A DNA stretch of 64,000 nt from Cololabis saira (GCF_033807715.1 NC_084607.1:16044941-16108940); one strand, 5' to 3'. Numbered from the stretch's first letter, positions 38,301 to 50,371 are shown. Translations and numbers: made by a program. Notes: a model not told the origin generated them from the letters alone.

Positions 38301-41300
38301 CACAGTGACTACGTTGTCATGGCAACGTTACTGAGATGTTAGTCACTTCATATACCCAAACAAATACATTCAATGTTTTTTTTCTTCATATAATGCATTT
38401 CTTTTTTATGTGCATCAAATGCTACCTGGACTAGATGCACAAAACAACATCTAGCATCATGTACAGATAGAACTCCTCCTGTCTGCACCAGTAAATAGAC
38501 ACAAACAGCTCTGTGTTTCCATGCCAACGCATCTATCGTTCGTCACCACAGAAACCCTGCTGCAAGGTTTTCGTTCTGCACACACACCACACAGATGTGG
38601 GTGTTTATGTACTGTGCTTCAACCCTGTCCCCGTCAACATGGCGACACTTTTCCTCCGTGTGCGACGTTTGAAACTAGAAGCATCGGAAGCTCTCACCTG
38701 ATCACAGACCAATTCCCATTTCTTATCATTGTCGTACTGGCTCAACAGCTTCAGTTTATCTGGAGGCAAGTTCATGTGGCTCTGAAAGAAACAAAGAAAA
38801 GAGAGAAAAAGAAAAAGAAAGATGATGTTTTTAATAAAAAGGAAATATTTAGCTCCTTTGACACTTCATTTGAACCTTTCCACTATTTCTTCATTCTTCC
38901 TGATCATGCTACAAAACCACACATTTACTTTCTGTGGAAAGCAGGTAGCACAGCAAATCACATGGTAAATAGACACTGCTAATGTTCAACTCTTTGTTTT
39001 TGCTTTGTAATTTAATGAACCAAAGTTTTGATCAACTTCTGACTTTTATTTCTTTGCATAGCAAAGTTTAGAATGAACCCATCCTTTTATATAAAATGCA
39101 TCTTAGGTTGACTTGCAGCCTAATGATACACATATCTGAAGTCAGCCTATCTCACTTCAGATATGTGTGTTTTCCTCCCACTGAAAGAGCTTAACTGAAT
39201 GAGTTGTGAAGCTGAAAGAAGGTTTCATGAGTGATTCAAACCCAGTGATCTGAGTTTCCATCCCCACAATGACATTTTTTAAACGTTTTTCTACGTAATT
39301 CAACCTGATATTTCCACCGTAGTTACCACCTGGTCCTGAACCTGGACCAAAACACTGAGCAAATGCTGACAAGGCGCACAATTTAAACCGACTCTGGGTG
39401 TGGTTTTTAATCTAACCACACCCAGATCTAAGCCTGGGTACACTCGAGCAGTGGTTTGTCATTTATTTTTCACACTTTTTTTTATTAAAAAAAAAAAAGG
39501 ACAAGCTGAACGGAAATGGCCCGTTTCTTTAGCGCCGAGGCGCTGATCTTCAGCCTAGGTGGGGTAAGGGAGGAGTCCTTCTGCGGCATCTGTGGTACAA
39601 GCTCAGCTAAACGATAGAAATATCAGTCACTCACTTTTTTTGAAGTTAAAACAAAATAGAAAAGGAGAAGGAAAAGGTCCACTTCTCCTTTCCTCGCATA
39701 GTTGGTGATACAATCAACATTAAGTGTCTTTGTGGCATTCTTCTAAGTTATATTGGAAGTATTCTACAAAAGAAATAAATGGAATGGTCATGCATTCATT
39801 TATATGGTGAGGGTTTATTCTTCAGATTATCTGGACGGACCATCTTTGTCCATCATCTGAATGAAAACAGTCTTCACGCAGATATACAAGTATAACCCTG
39901 AAGTCGCTATATGTATGTCAGGATTTGAATTATAGTCAAGGTCTTTAAAAACGCATCTTTTAATATGTGTATCAAGCAGTCATTTTTTTCAGTCATGAGA
40001 TTCACCGTAGAAATTCTTTTGGGTGTTTGTTTGGTTTTTTTATTCTAGTTGCCACCAAAACCACAAGTCCCGGGTTCCCTAACCATATACAAGAGTATGC
40101 GTCTATGAAGAGCAGGAAGAAGATGGGATTCTGTGTACAAAACAATTTCAATAAACCACCCGTGGAATAATTTACAAATTATTTCAACCCTATATTCATT
40201 TGAAAATGGCACAAAATATCACATAAACATTTGAAACTGACAAATGTTTCTTTATTCTTGATTTGTTTAAGCCCACTATGAATTCTGATGCCATAAACAT
40301 TTTTTTTCTTAATTATTATTGCTTGACATAACATTTCAGCTGCTCAACACTTCAGGACCTCCACTGTCATATTTTTTGTGATATAATTTGCGAAATGTGA
40401 TAGGTCTGGACTGCTATCAGGATAAATCCAGACATCCCAGAAAAGACGTCTGGATTAAATCATCTGTTCCTTGAATACCTGCATATACAGCTCAATGCCT
40501 CCACAGATGTATAAATTAATAAGCTGTGTGCACTAATACACAGATTCACCGGTTTGTGTACTGATAACAGGCTGTCCGTCTCAACTTTAGCCCCGAGGAC
40601 ATCGTGTAATTGAGTCCCAACAGAACATTATGATTTCATTTGATTTTTCAATCCATATTGAATGAACTCAGGCCCAGAGAAGACGTCAGTGCCTTCCCCC
40701 ACACTCTTAAAGTGGGTGTTTTTACACCATTACATAATTTCTGTATTTTGTTGCTGCCCTTTCAATTTCCTGTTGAATTTACCCGGCATCAGACTGTACC
40801 CGAGCATATATTTATCACACTGCCATTCTTTGGCACTGCCAACATAAAAAGAAAAGGTTTTTGTTTCTTTTTCCCATGAGAAATATGCAGCTGAACTGCG
40901 AAATAATGTGTTTTGATGTCTTCATAAAATATATATTCAAGCAAAAGTGCTGTAGGCAGGAATCATGAGGTTTAATGCTTCCACCATGTAGGACTGTTTA
41001 AGAATGGTGAAACACTTGCTTTCCGGTCCTGTGTCCTGTCATGTAAATGTGTTGCTCAACTTCCCCTTGGGGCCAGCTAGCCATGTATGCACTAATCACC
41101 CTGCTCTCAGCATGAAGTTTACAAACCAGACGGATGGAAATAAATACTTTCTATAATTGATGACCTTTGTGCATTTATAGCATGAAAAAATTGGAGATGC
41201 TGGATCACTTATCAAAACCTCTGAAAAAGTTATTCCTTAATACTAAGTTTAAAACTGGTAGATGGCCGACATATCTACTATTTTATCTGGATTTAAGGCA

Positions 41301-41634
41301 GCAAAATAGGAGCAAACAGGACTCTGCAGTTTTAAAACTCGAATCATAGCTGACCAATTTGATACATAATCAGTCCCCTCAGCTTCTGTGACAGAAACAA
41401 CAGCCTCTTTGTGTTTTGATGCAGTAAGGGTGTGTACATTAAGCCACTTACCAGCACCATATTGAAGCGCTCCTCCAGCTCCTCTTCTGGGGGCATGGGA
41501 AGTTTTGGAGGGGCAGACTGCTTCTTTGGGCCTAGCGTGGGATCACTCATTGTGGAAGCTGTCCCGACTGAGTTCCTGGCCTCTCGGCCCTCAGCCGGTT
41601 CTTGCTCCAAGCCCCCTGCCGCTGCATTCCCCAT
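29570..41634 (-). CDS. fmnl1: Formin-like protein 1 (actin-nucleating formin)
   Basis: Diaphanous-related formin that nucleates and elongates linear actin filaments downstream of Rho GTPases; in mammals it is strongest in leukocytes. Coding exons in gene order: 41634-41452, 38781-38698, 37948-37862, 37768-37695, 37013-36930, 36851-36708, 36102-35994, 35902-35826, 35749-35656, 35261-35187, 35101-34991, 33974-33825, 33723-33622, 33214-32662, 32548-32424, 32212-32010, 31916-31682, 30975-30907, 30827-30747, 30668-30539, 30451-30288, 30206-30105, 30020-29925, 29835-29724, 29634-29570. They total 3,309 nt (1,102 aa), close to human FMNL1. The start MGNAAAGG keeps the family's N-myristoylation glycine. 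GBD/FH3 is about aa 45-450 ([30 protein letters not shown]), FH1 polyproline about 560-640, FH2 about 645-1030, DAD about 1070-1095. The third exon has the weak donor GTCGGT. Confidence 0.96.
29724..31916 (-). CDS. fmnl1: fmnl1 3' exons: most of FH2, plus DAD
   Basis: Exons 17-24 carry most of the FH2 domain: [11 protein letters not shown], then [20 protein letters not shown], the highly conserved FH2 core, then [11 protein letters not shown] and [14 protein letters not shown]2 begins in exons 15-16 (32548-32424, 32212-32010), where [13 protein letters not shown] and [11 protein letters not shown] lie. The diaphanous autoregulatory core DGALEDIIT followed by [14 protein letters not shown] spans exons 24 and 25; it binds the N-terminal FH3 region to hold the formin inactive. 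The basic cluster after the DAD core is preserved. Confidence 0.93.
31045..31642 (+). mobile_element. Second copy of the same L1-like LINE tail
   Basis: Matches the reverse complement of 13756-14472: TTTCTTATATTTGGGAACCT, TATTCTTTCTTTTGTTAATT, GGGACCTGTTTATAATTACG and AATAAAGAAACATGTTAAAA all recur. An expanded (TTTA)n lies at 31221-31279 and an A-rich tail at 31622-31642. No clear target duplication was found. It lies in the fmnl1 intron between exons 17 and 18, antisense to fmnl1. Confidence 0.8.
32281..32394. repeat. (AT)n microsatellite in an fmnl1 intron
   Basis: About 114 bases of ATAT with ATCTAT/ATAGAT interruptions, 30 bases from exon 15 (32424-32548). It is self-complementary and can form a cruciform. 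Confidence 0.95.
32662..33214 (-). CDS. fmnl1: fmnl1 exon 14: coiled coil plus FH1 polyproline
   Basis: A 553-nt exon starting ESLRESCSQ, then a charged [12 protein letters not shown] helix and [19 protein letters not shown], the formin-like pre-FH1 signature. It ends with four or five proline tracts of 8-10 residues separated by GAG or PLPGAG spacers. These tracts deliver profilin-actin to FH2. The near-repetitive G/C-rich DNA is a likely site of length variation. An internal CAG|GTTAGT at 33187 could act as a cryptic donor. Confidence 0.93.
33975..34990. other. fmnl1 intron, nothing recognised
   Basis: One kilobase between the FH3 exons at 35101-34991 and 33974-33825. No exon, repeat or RNA gene seen; a short T-run at 34447-34457. 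Confidence 0.6.
38782..41451. other. fmnl1 intron 1
   Basis: At 2.7 kb this is the largest fmnl1 intron. No exon and no recognisable transposon. There is an imperfect palindrome around 39394-39430 (GGGTGTGGTT...AACCACACCC). Regulatory content is possible but not demonstrable here. Confidence 0.55.
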
Positions 41635-42000
41635 CACTAATCTCCACAAGTAATCCAGGAGGAAAGCTTTACACAAACCCCTTCTCCTGAGAAATCAGTG
41701 TATTCCAAATGAGTGATGAAAGGTGATCACTCCAAATGACAAGAAAAAGAAATCAAACCGAGTCCTGGAACTTCAAGGAGGGGAACATCAAGCCTTTGGT
41801 TTAGTAAATCCTGCTCCGTCCGGAGGACAAGGTGGGTAATAAAAAAAGAAGGGCTGTCCTCATGTTTGCCCTCTCATTAACTCTACAAGTACCTCTAAGA
41901 ATAAGGTAAGGACTGAAAAAAGACTTACCTGTGTCTAAATAACTATACTCTACACTAGTTGATGCCTTCTCTGCTCAATAAAGCACAGAGGCCTGTGTGT
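41635..42000 (-). other. fmnl1: fmnl1 5' UTR with a probable separate non-coding exon
   Basis: An acceptor (TTTCTCAG) lies at 41687-41694, so the coding exon probably begins at 41686. A matching donor CAG|GTAAGTCT occurs at 41929/41928, giving a small intron and a non-coding first exon from 41929 to roughly 42000. The transcription start itself is not visible. Confidence 0.5.
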
Positions 42001-42852
42001 GAGAGGAAGGAGAGGGGAGTGTGTCTCACAATGTAACAACTAGAAACCACAGAAGCACAAAAGCAGAAGAGTAACTTCCTGTGCATGACACCAACAGAAC
42101 CTGAGTTTTAACTGTTGAGCGCTCAATGCAGTAGGTGGCTGAACGGAAAGGCAAAGCAGTTCTGGATTTTTTTTAATAAGTAAAAATGGTGCTCTATGTT
42201 TCTAAAGTAGTTTGATTGATTGATTGATTGAAGAATTTATTAGAAGAATTGCATAGGATCAGGTACAGTTTCATGACAGTACAGATTCGCTGATACAAAG
42301 TCAACTAAAAGGCATTATTCCAAGAAAGCATTACACTTGTTTACATTGGAGACCTTTTTTTTTAGTCTTGACTAAATCTGCTAATATGTGCAAATGCAAA
42401 AATTAACCACCAAACCAAAAAATAAAATGTGACTACTTAATAATGCAACAACATTTTCTGTAATAGAGCTTTTATTCTCTTGGAGTCACATTTACTCTTG
42501 AGTTAATTTGGTAAAGGTAGGGCCGCAGAATTGAGCAGTAAAACAGCGAACCCTTGTGTTTAAAAATAAGTACTGCAACTAGTCAGGGTGCATTCAGGGC
42601 CGCCTCGGCTGGAAGCTGAGACCGTCCACATAGACACCGAAACTCAGCGCACACCTTCGATTCCAGATGCCAGAAAATAACTCAAGACACATTGTTAAAG
42701 TTCATACAGTATACTTGGTCGTAGATGGTATCTATATGTATCTACCGGTTGAATGGTGTATATGAATGACTGACTTATTGGGTAATTAGGAGATCATATT
42801 TTACGAGGTTCACGTGAAGGCAACGCTGCTTTTAGTTATTTAGCATTCCGAA
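42000..42852. promoter_or_regulatory. Divergent fmnl1/mlx promoter interval
   Basis: fmnl1 (-) and mlx (+) start on either side of this 0.85-kb stretch. It holds an ETS-type ACTTCCTGT (42074-42082, ACAGGAAGT on the fmnl1 strand) and a RUNX-type AACCACA (42045-42051), both just upstream of the inferred fmnl1 first exon. There is no TATA box at a convincing position and no coding exon. A short (GATT)n run lies near 42213-42230. Confidence 0.45.
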
Positions 42853-45800
42853 ATGACGGATCCAACAACGTCTCCAGAGGACCAGTGGAAAGTAAGTCAC
42901 TAGTATCATCATTAACTTGTTTTAACAAACTGACTGGCATGTTTCGTGTGTGGTAGAAACACCACGTTGTCAAAATGCGGAAGTTTTTCTCAGAGGAACA
43001 GAGTTTTGATAGCTCCACGGCTAGCTGACGTTAGCTTCAACGCAGCAAGCAGACTAAGTAAACAAAGGAAAGCTCGTGTTTTCCCACGTACAATTAGTTT
43101 GTTATTAAAACATATGTTAGCCTAGATACAAAACATGACTAAAGCATGCGGATTTTTTTGTTTTTTAATACTCTAGAAGTGAGGAACACATTTTCACTGT
43201 AGGTAATGAGCACTGCGCCCTGTCAGATACAATTACCAGCAGTGTCACTTTCTTGTAAAGGTTGATTTATGGTTCTGCGTTACACCGACGCAGAGCTTAC
43301 GGCGGGGGCTACGCCGTAAGCTCTGCGTCGATTTAACGCAGAACCATAATTCAGGCTTAAACATGTCACTGAAATGTGCAGAGGTGTCAAAAGTATTCAC
43401 ACTCATTACTCAGGTAGAAGTATAGATACTAGAGTTTAAAAATACTCCTGTAGAAGTTGAAGTATCAACTCAAGTTTTTTTACTCAAGTAAAAGTATAAA
43501 AGTACTAGTTTCAAAACTACTTAAAGTATAAAAGTAAAAGTAATGTAAGGGGGGGGGGGAAGCCATTAATGACATTGAAAATGAATGTATCTTAGTATAA
43601 TGCAAATATATTTAAAGAACCATATATGTACTATTGAGCATTAACATGTTTCAGAGGCATGTTATCATTTATCCTAACCTTTATTGGAATGTACATCCAA
43701 GTTTAGTTGCAGGAATCTGAGGGCAACGGATGTAAGAACAAAACTGGACAAGAACGTCTGAAACAACCACAACCAAATTCACTCTATCCAGATGGAGCAA
43801 TTTAACTGGATAGTTTGTTTTTTTTAAAGGCCGAAATGAAATAGAGTAACGAGGCTGTTTTTTAAAATGTAAGGAGTAAAAAGTACAGATAATTGCATGA
43901 AAATGTAAGGAGTAAAAGTAAAAAGTCGTCTGAAAAATAATTATTCCAGTGAAGTATAGATAACCAAAATTAACTTAAGTACTTCGTTGACACCTCTGGA
44001 AATGTGCTCTCCAGTCGTCACTCCTCCCATCCCCCTGGTTAAAATTCAGTAACTTCAAATTATAGTACCTATTGTGTAGCGTTGACCTAGATCATTTGTT
44101 ATTAAAGCTCACATTTGCTGCAGCATTTACCCTCCTGTATAGTTAAATTGAGCAAATCATGGCAGCACTCAGTGGGGGTTTAAACAGGCTTGCTGATGGT
44201 TTTTTTGTCAACATATAAAAAGCTTGCACGCACTTTCCGCTCCTCATGCTGACCTCAGAGCCCTGTTTTCTCCCTCTTGCCTCTTCTCGTTTTTGGTGAT
44301 GGCTGGACAGACAGATGGTGCTTTCAGCGACAGTGGCTTTGACCCTGGTGAGTGTTTTCTCAAATTATTTTATAATATGCCTATGAACCTTTCAATAATC
44401 ATGTCTACCTCGTACTGCTGCACCTTTCTTTTTTTTTTAAATTGTATATATATTAATAAGAGCTGTCATTTGTCTATCTACTGTACAGTGAGCGAAAATA
44501 ACAGAGTCAAATTCCCTGTCTTGTTTGACCTGACTTGGCCAATAAACCTGATTCTGATGAACCTTCGAGTTTAAAACGGCCGTGTAACTATTTTCCTTTC
44601 TTCTTTTGACTTGATTTCTTTTTTTTTTAAGCTTTCTTTGCTGAAAGTGTCAGAAAAGGGAGTGTAGTGTCCAGGGCCAACAGCATTGGGTCAACGAGTG
44701 CCTCTTCAGTACCAAATACAGGTATAGTTTTCATTATGTAAAGGATATGATATTGCTGATGGTTTTTACTTGGCAGTGTGTATCAGGTTTAGATTGTGAC
44801 GCAATTCTTTGGTTTTTAGACTTTTCTGCACTTAAGTGCAAATTTAAAGTCGGATACCTAAGATGCGTTCTTACATTTTTCTTTCTGCAAAAAAAAGAAA
44901 AACATGTCTTGCTGGTGTTCTCGCTGTATTCAGATACACTTTATGGAAAGCAATAAGAAACTTGTAGCTTTTAAACTCATTTAGCAGCACTTTTTGAAAA
45001 AATGTTGAGGCAACAAGTGTGTTGCTTAAAGGTTAAAGCACACCTGATCCATCGTGTCTTAATGAGTTAATATGTTCCAAATAGATGATGAAGACAGCGA
45101 CTACAGGCACGAGACATATAAGGACTCGTATAAAGATCGAAGGAGACAAGCACACACACAAGCTGAGCAAAAGAGGAGGGATGCTATCAAGGTAAAGCTA
45201 CTGAAGGAGGCAGATTTCTGAGGTAGCCCAGATGCGTAACACAATTAACATAGTAGTAATTTAACTTTAGATGTTGTTTTGATGAAAGTTAATCTCTGTT
45301 TTTGAACATTAGAAAGGCTATGATGACCTTCAGTCCATTGTGCCCACCTGCCAGCAGCAGTCAGAGTTTGCAGTTGGAGCACAGAAGATCAGCAAAGCTA
45401 CTATCCTGCAGAAAAGTAAGATTTGGTTAAGATAATCTGTATAAACATTTAAATGATCAGCTTTGAAATGTTGTGTAGTTTGTAGACAGAAATGCATTAT
45501 GATATTCCATTTGTGTGATGACATTTGACTACACCACGGATACTGACTTTGACCGTAAAGTGGCACAAAGTAACTTTGGACTTCTAGCTCTGAGGGTTCC
45601 TCTACAACCTTGGAGGTTAAGACGCCAACCAAAAATGTACTCTTGGTTTGTCTCATTTTCTCTTGCATCATTAAGTTCTTGAGCATCTTGGATGCCTCTG
45701 TGATGACGTCCACTGAACGTCTCTGAGGTGGTTTCATCATTTACAGCCGTGCTCTCAAGTTCTTCAGTTACTTTGGGAGAGAGCTAGACGCTAGACAGAG

Positions 45801-47825
45801 TGTTACAAATGTTACATTGAAAGTGAAATTTTGGCATGTAAACATTTCTTTGTGCTGCTGTAAGGTTAGAAAGCAAATTTTATTATGTATTTAAGGACAA
45901 GTTGTTTTTTTTTAATAAGTGTTGTAGGTACAACTGTAATGTTGAGTTTTCCAATGGAATATTGTAAGCTCAGTCAGTAAAACAAGAAGGGTTAATTGTT
46001 TGTTTTTTTTTAAATTCTGGTTAGTTTCAACGATACAGTCTTGCTTGCTCATCACTGACATGTTCAACAAAAACATGCAGAACAAATAGCTTGTCTCTTC
46101 TCTGGGTTACTTTAAAAGTAGAAAATGTAAAGCAGTAAGGGCAACATGTGGAGGGCGATTTAGGAAGAAGAAATAACTTAACTGATAATTCTTCTTTTTC
46201 AGCTATTGACTACATCCATTTTCTTCATAAAGAAAAGAAAAAGCAAGAAGAAGAAGTTTCCCTCCTGAGAAAAGAAGTGATGGCACTTAAGATCATGAAA
46301 ACGTGAGATGGCTGTCCATACATCCTCAGCTAAGCCACTTTATTTATTTTCCCCTCCCACACATTTTCCTTAAATTCTGTAGATGCTTTCTCTGTTTGGA
46401 TTCCAAAATTCTGACTTTTTCTAAATACAGTCAGATGAATTTATATTTTAAAAGAAATATTGATGGATTAAATAGTCTCATTCAGGAGTACTTTGACACA
46501 GTAATTAGGGTAGGCAATCAAATCTTGAGTACCGTATTTGGCAGACCATAAGGCGCACCGTATTATAAGGCACAATATCAATGAACAGGTCTATTTCATA
46601 CATAAGACGCACCGGGCTATAAGGCGCATAATAAAACATATATAAAGCGAAACAAAATAGTGTGGTAAGTTGAACTTTATTCAACTCATTCACAATAACT
46701 GAATATCGTTCAGTTATAACTAATACAGAAAAATCCATTCACATTTTAAATCATTCGTCACACATTCGTCCACAGATAAAAAGTGGCGGAAGAAAGCGTG
46801 GTACTATGTACTGTTCTCTGATTGGTTCATCATTGAAGTTAGTGTGAGGTTGGAACAATGTTGTATTCCAACATTTGATTATATTTGGATGATGATATAG
46901 ATTTGAAAATTGGGTTTACACTAAGACCTAATGTTGGCTTGACGTCTAATTATAATAAGGTAACATTGACTAGATGTTGGATGATGGTTGCTTGCCAGCA
47001 CTACATAATTGGTTATCTACCGTTGTCTGACATTGCAACCCGTATCCAACCAAGGAGTGACTTTAATACAACATCCCTGTGTCAGCTGAATGGCCCGACA
47101 AATCAATTAAGCAGATCGGCTTAGTCGCTTACCAAAGTCGCACTAAAACCTTTTGACTGATTTTTGAGCGCAGTGTACCACATAAAATTGGTTCGAGGTC
47201 AGTAAGCACAACACAATTCATACATAAGCCGCACCTGATTATGGGTGCATTGTCTATTTTTTAGAAAAATTAAGGATTTGAAGTGCGCCTTATAGTGCGG
47301 AAAATACGGTAGATGATGCTGTTATTTCCATCAACGGATTTAAGGGATGATTTCCAATCTGTGTTAAGATTTTTGGATTAAATCACGTTAACTCAGTCAC
47401 CCAGTTTATAAAACACTGATTCTTCATACAAAAGCTGTGGTTATTAATGAAATTGTATCTTTCTTAACAGGAACTATGAGCACATAGTGAAGGCTCACCA
47501 TAACAACCCGCAGCAGGGAGAGGACCAGGTATCTGACCAGGTCAAGTTCAACATCTTTCAGAGCATTATGGACTCGCTGTTTGTGTCTTTCAGTAACTCT
47601 GTTTCAATGAGCAGCTTCCAAGAACTATCTGCATGTGTTTTCAGCTGGATTGAGGAGCACTGCAAGCCACAGGTAAGGAGTTATTCTTACAGATTCTGCA
47701 CGACAAATCACGAAACACTATACTGAGAATATAATGCTTACTTCTGTCTTTTTTTGTTTTTCGTTTAGACCCTTCGTGAGTTTGTTGTTGAAGTTCTCCA
47801 GCAGCTCAATGGCCAGCTGTATTGA
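42853..47825 (+). CDS. mlx: Max-like protein X, bHLH-leucine zipper factor
   Basis: Obligate partner of the glucose sensors MondoA (MLXIP) and ChREBP (MLXIPL) at carbohydrate response elements; cytoplasmic and nuclear. Exons: 42853-42891, 44311-44347, 44632-44721, 45085-45191, 45313-45415, 46203-46302, 47471-47672, 47769-47825 (735 nt, 244 aa). Exon 1 encodes MTDPTTSPEDQWK, matching the mammalian MTEPGASPEDPW start, and exon 2 continues TDGAFSDSGFDP. The serine-rich SVVSRANSIGSTSASS precedes the basic helix HTQAEQKRRDAIKKG (about aa 74-90), then helix-loop-helix and zipper to about aa 150. The C-terminal half is the dimerisation/cytoplasmic-localisation domain ending LREFVVEVLQQLNGQLY. The basic-region H, E and R contacts are present. 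Confidence 0.96.
43258..43358. mobile_element. Small palindromic MITE, copy 1
   Basis: A near-perfect palindrome: GGTTCTGCGTTA...ACGCAGAGCTTACGGCG, a short loop, then the complement ending TAACGCAGAACC. A second copy in the same orientation is at 63647-63748, and a partial match (CGATTTGACACAGAACCATA) lies at 18186-18205. Confidence 0.85.
43379..43998. mobile_element. Non-autonomous hAT-like transposon with perfect 8-bp target duplication
   Basis: GAAATGTG flanks it at 43371-43378 and 43999-44006. The inverted termini are CAGAGGTGTCAA and TTGACACCTCTG. The interior is rich in AAGTAAAAGTA/TACTTAAG motifs and has no coding capacity. It lies in mlx intron 1, 20 bases from the palindromic MITE. 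Confidence 0.9.
44388..44571 (+). mobile_element. LINE 3'-end fragment in an mlx intron
   Basis: ACCTTTCAATAATCATGTCT through GGCCAATAAACCTGATTCTG matches the two halves of the element at 52422-52498 and 52808-52915. It is the uninterrupted version of that sequence and shows where the L2-like copy inserted there. Confidence 0.7.
46530..47311. mobile_element. 782-bp non-autonomous DNA transposon, TA-flanked
   Basis: The left end is TACCGTATTTGGCAGACCAT then AAGGCGCACC; the right end is the inverse, GTGCGCCTTATAGTGCGGAA then AATACGGTA. Extra AAGGCGCA and AGACGCACC sub-repeats follow the left end. TA at both outer edges suggests a TA target duplication (Tc1/mariner-like), but the superfamily is not certain. 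It lies in the mlx intron before exon 47471. Confidence 0.75.
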
Positions 47826-50371
47826 TCAGGGGGAAATCTCTGGTTAACTCCCAGAAATTGACTTTGGGGCTACTCTTGCGTGTCAAGATGGAGTTTAAAA
47901 CTTCAGACAGCTTCAGGCCACGCCACAGTATTTACACTCACTTACACTGATCAGTGACTCCCTAACTGCAATTGGATTACCTCATCACACAGAGGTGGAC
48001 GGCTGCCTTGGACTGAGCAGCTGTATGCTTTCAAGTAATCACCCACTGACCTCTGTATGTGTGTTTACACAGCTGAATGTATTTCGGCCCCAGTTGAATT
48101 TTTTTTTTTTTTTTTTTTTTTTTATTAAAAGGTAATGAAAGTTTATGAAGCATATTTTACACATTGAATTCAACATGCTGGCAAGATAATGTTCTAAGCA
48201 GCTAGTTGTAATCACTCGATGCAGTAACTAAAGTCGCCCCTTTTGAGATGAGTCAAACCATAACATAAGGAGATGTCTTTAAGACTCCCTTAATAGTAAA
48301 GTAACTGTTTTTCTCTGTTGCATGCCTGCGTATCTACACAGGGGTAAGGCAGAGAAATGTCTACATTTCCTGTGTCCCATTGGCTTAATTCTGTAGCTGA
48401 GTGCAGAAGCAAAGGATTCCTCTCCCTTCTAGCGCATAAACATTTAGACACTCCTGAACTGTGTCAGATAATATTCCACTACACTATCACTACTGGGTGA
48501 CAAGCACTTCTCGTATATGTGCTTTCAAGAGCATGTCAAATAATTTTTATTTTTTTTCTTCATCTACCTTTTTAATGTGAAAAAGGTTAGGTTTATATAA
48601 ATGTAGTTATGAGCGAACAGGTGAAATCTCATCTGTGGCAGGTTAAAAAAATGTGAATTTATTTCCAGTGTGTTTCATTGGGACGGTAAGGATAAAAAAA
48701 AAAATGTACTGCATGATAATCAAAATGATTTTCAGCCGTTGTCCCTGAGCAAATATTAAGGTGTTATACTGTTTGTATACCTAATTGAGCAAAATGTGTT
48801 TAAAATGAATCTGGAAAGTGATGATGTTAAATACAGTGTTGATTTTAATGAGCCTTCTGATGTCTTTTTTCCAGGTGACTTAAAATCGTACTTTTTTTTT
48901 TTTTTTCCCCACTCCCATGAGTCGTGTTTCCAATACACTTTTTCACAAAAGAAAATCAAAACTCTGAATGTATAATAACGGTAGCGCAGCAGGAGGTCAG
49001 TGTTTACAATGTTTGTTTTTTTTTTGTTTTTTTTTGAATAGTGAAATTATACTTTCCGTATTTCGTCCTGCGAGACGCCTCTTCAAAACAAAATCTTACC
49101 GTTAAAGGAGATGCACAAAAACATCTTTAGTCTTTGACAAATGATTGCAATTGGCACTTCTGCTGATGAAGAAATAGTCAGATGAAGAAGGCAGTGGATG
49201 ATCATTCAAATGATTATTCAGACCCAAAGCTGTTATGTAGCCTAACGCACTAATACATAATGATTAAGTGGTGTTACGGCACAAATACATCTTATTAATG
49301 GGTGGAAAACAAGCTGGAAACTAGATTTTGATTATGTTAGATTGACTGGCCACGTCACATCCAGTGCTGCCAGAGACATTGAAATGCGCAAAAAGCATTT
49401 CTTTTACACTTATGCCATAAACTGGATTGTTGAATCACCTAGAGGAAACATAAAAGGTTTTTGCAATATTTGGGAGTTTTTTTTCAAATTAGAGCAATTT
49501 TCATTACAGGATTTCTTTTTCGATATTTGGGTTTTGCATCAATCTAGGGATAATGTAAGCATGACTACTGTGAGAACTAAATGATTTAGATGTATGATGG
49601 ATTGGATTTGTTCCCATACAGTTGTGTTTTTTTCTAAGCCATATAAGCTCTGTGACCATCTGTTATTACGCTTGTAAATGTAATGTAAACTGTAATAAAG
49701 CCGAGCCATATACTCTATTATACAATCATCAGGTTCAATTAGCATTTACAATGGCACCAGGCTGTGATTGAACATGTTTAATTAAAGTTGCACTTTCACT
49801 TAAGCGGGGCTGCAGTTTACTGAAATGTTGGTTTTCCTTTCCCATGTGCAACGAGGAAGAATGTACAAATATCGAACATTTGTATTTGTAAAGGTTGGAT
49901 AAAATTACTGATGCTGTTTGTTTGCATTAAATGTACAGCAGCTTGTAAATCTACATTGAGTCATTTTCAGAACAGCACTGTCAGTCTTATGTATTTTAAT
50001 GCATTTGATATGTACATTTTGTTTTTAAATCATAACTGTGCATCAATTTTAAGCGTTACATTTTTTTTTTAATCGTCAAAGACAAGCTTAGGACTAAGAA
50101 ATTATTACTGTGAACATAAAGAAGTGCAGTTGATGGGGAACATTGAACACAATACTGGAAATAAAAACCACCCATGCAAAAAAGAAAACAGACCTAAGCT
50201 CAGGAACAAGATCAATGCCTTTTAAAAAGGAAAGAATTAAACCACGGTTGCCTGAGAAACGACAAGCATCCTTTGGTGTTGTCAAATTATGGGATTTAGT
50301 CTTTAGCTAATGATACAGCTATTCTTTTTGTATAAATATGCCTTCAGATTTTTTTTTCTTTCAATTCAACA

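Noticed and set aside
44299..44310. ATG starting MAGQ as the mlx start
   Set aside because: The upstream exon MTDPTTSPEDQWK matches the known MLX N-terminus and joins in phase at 44311.
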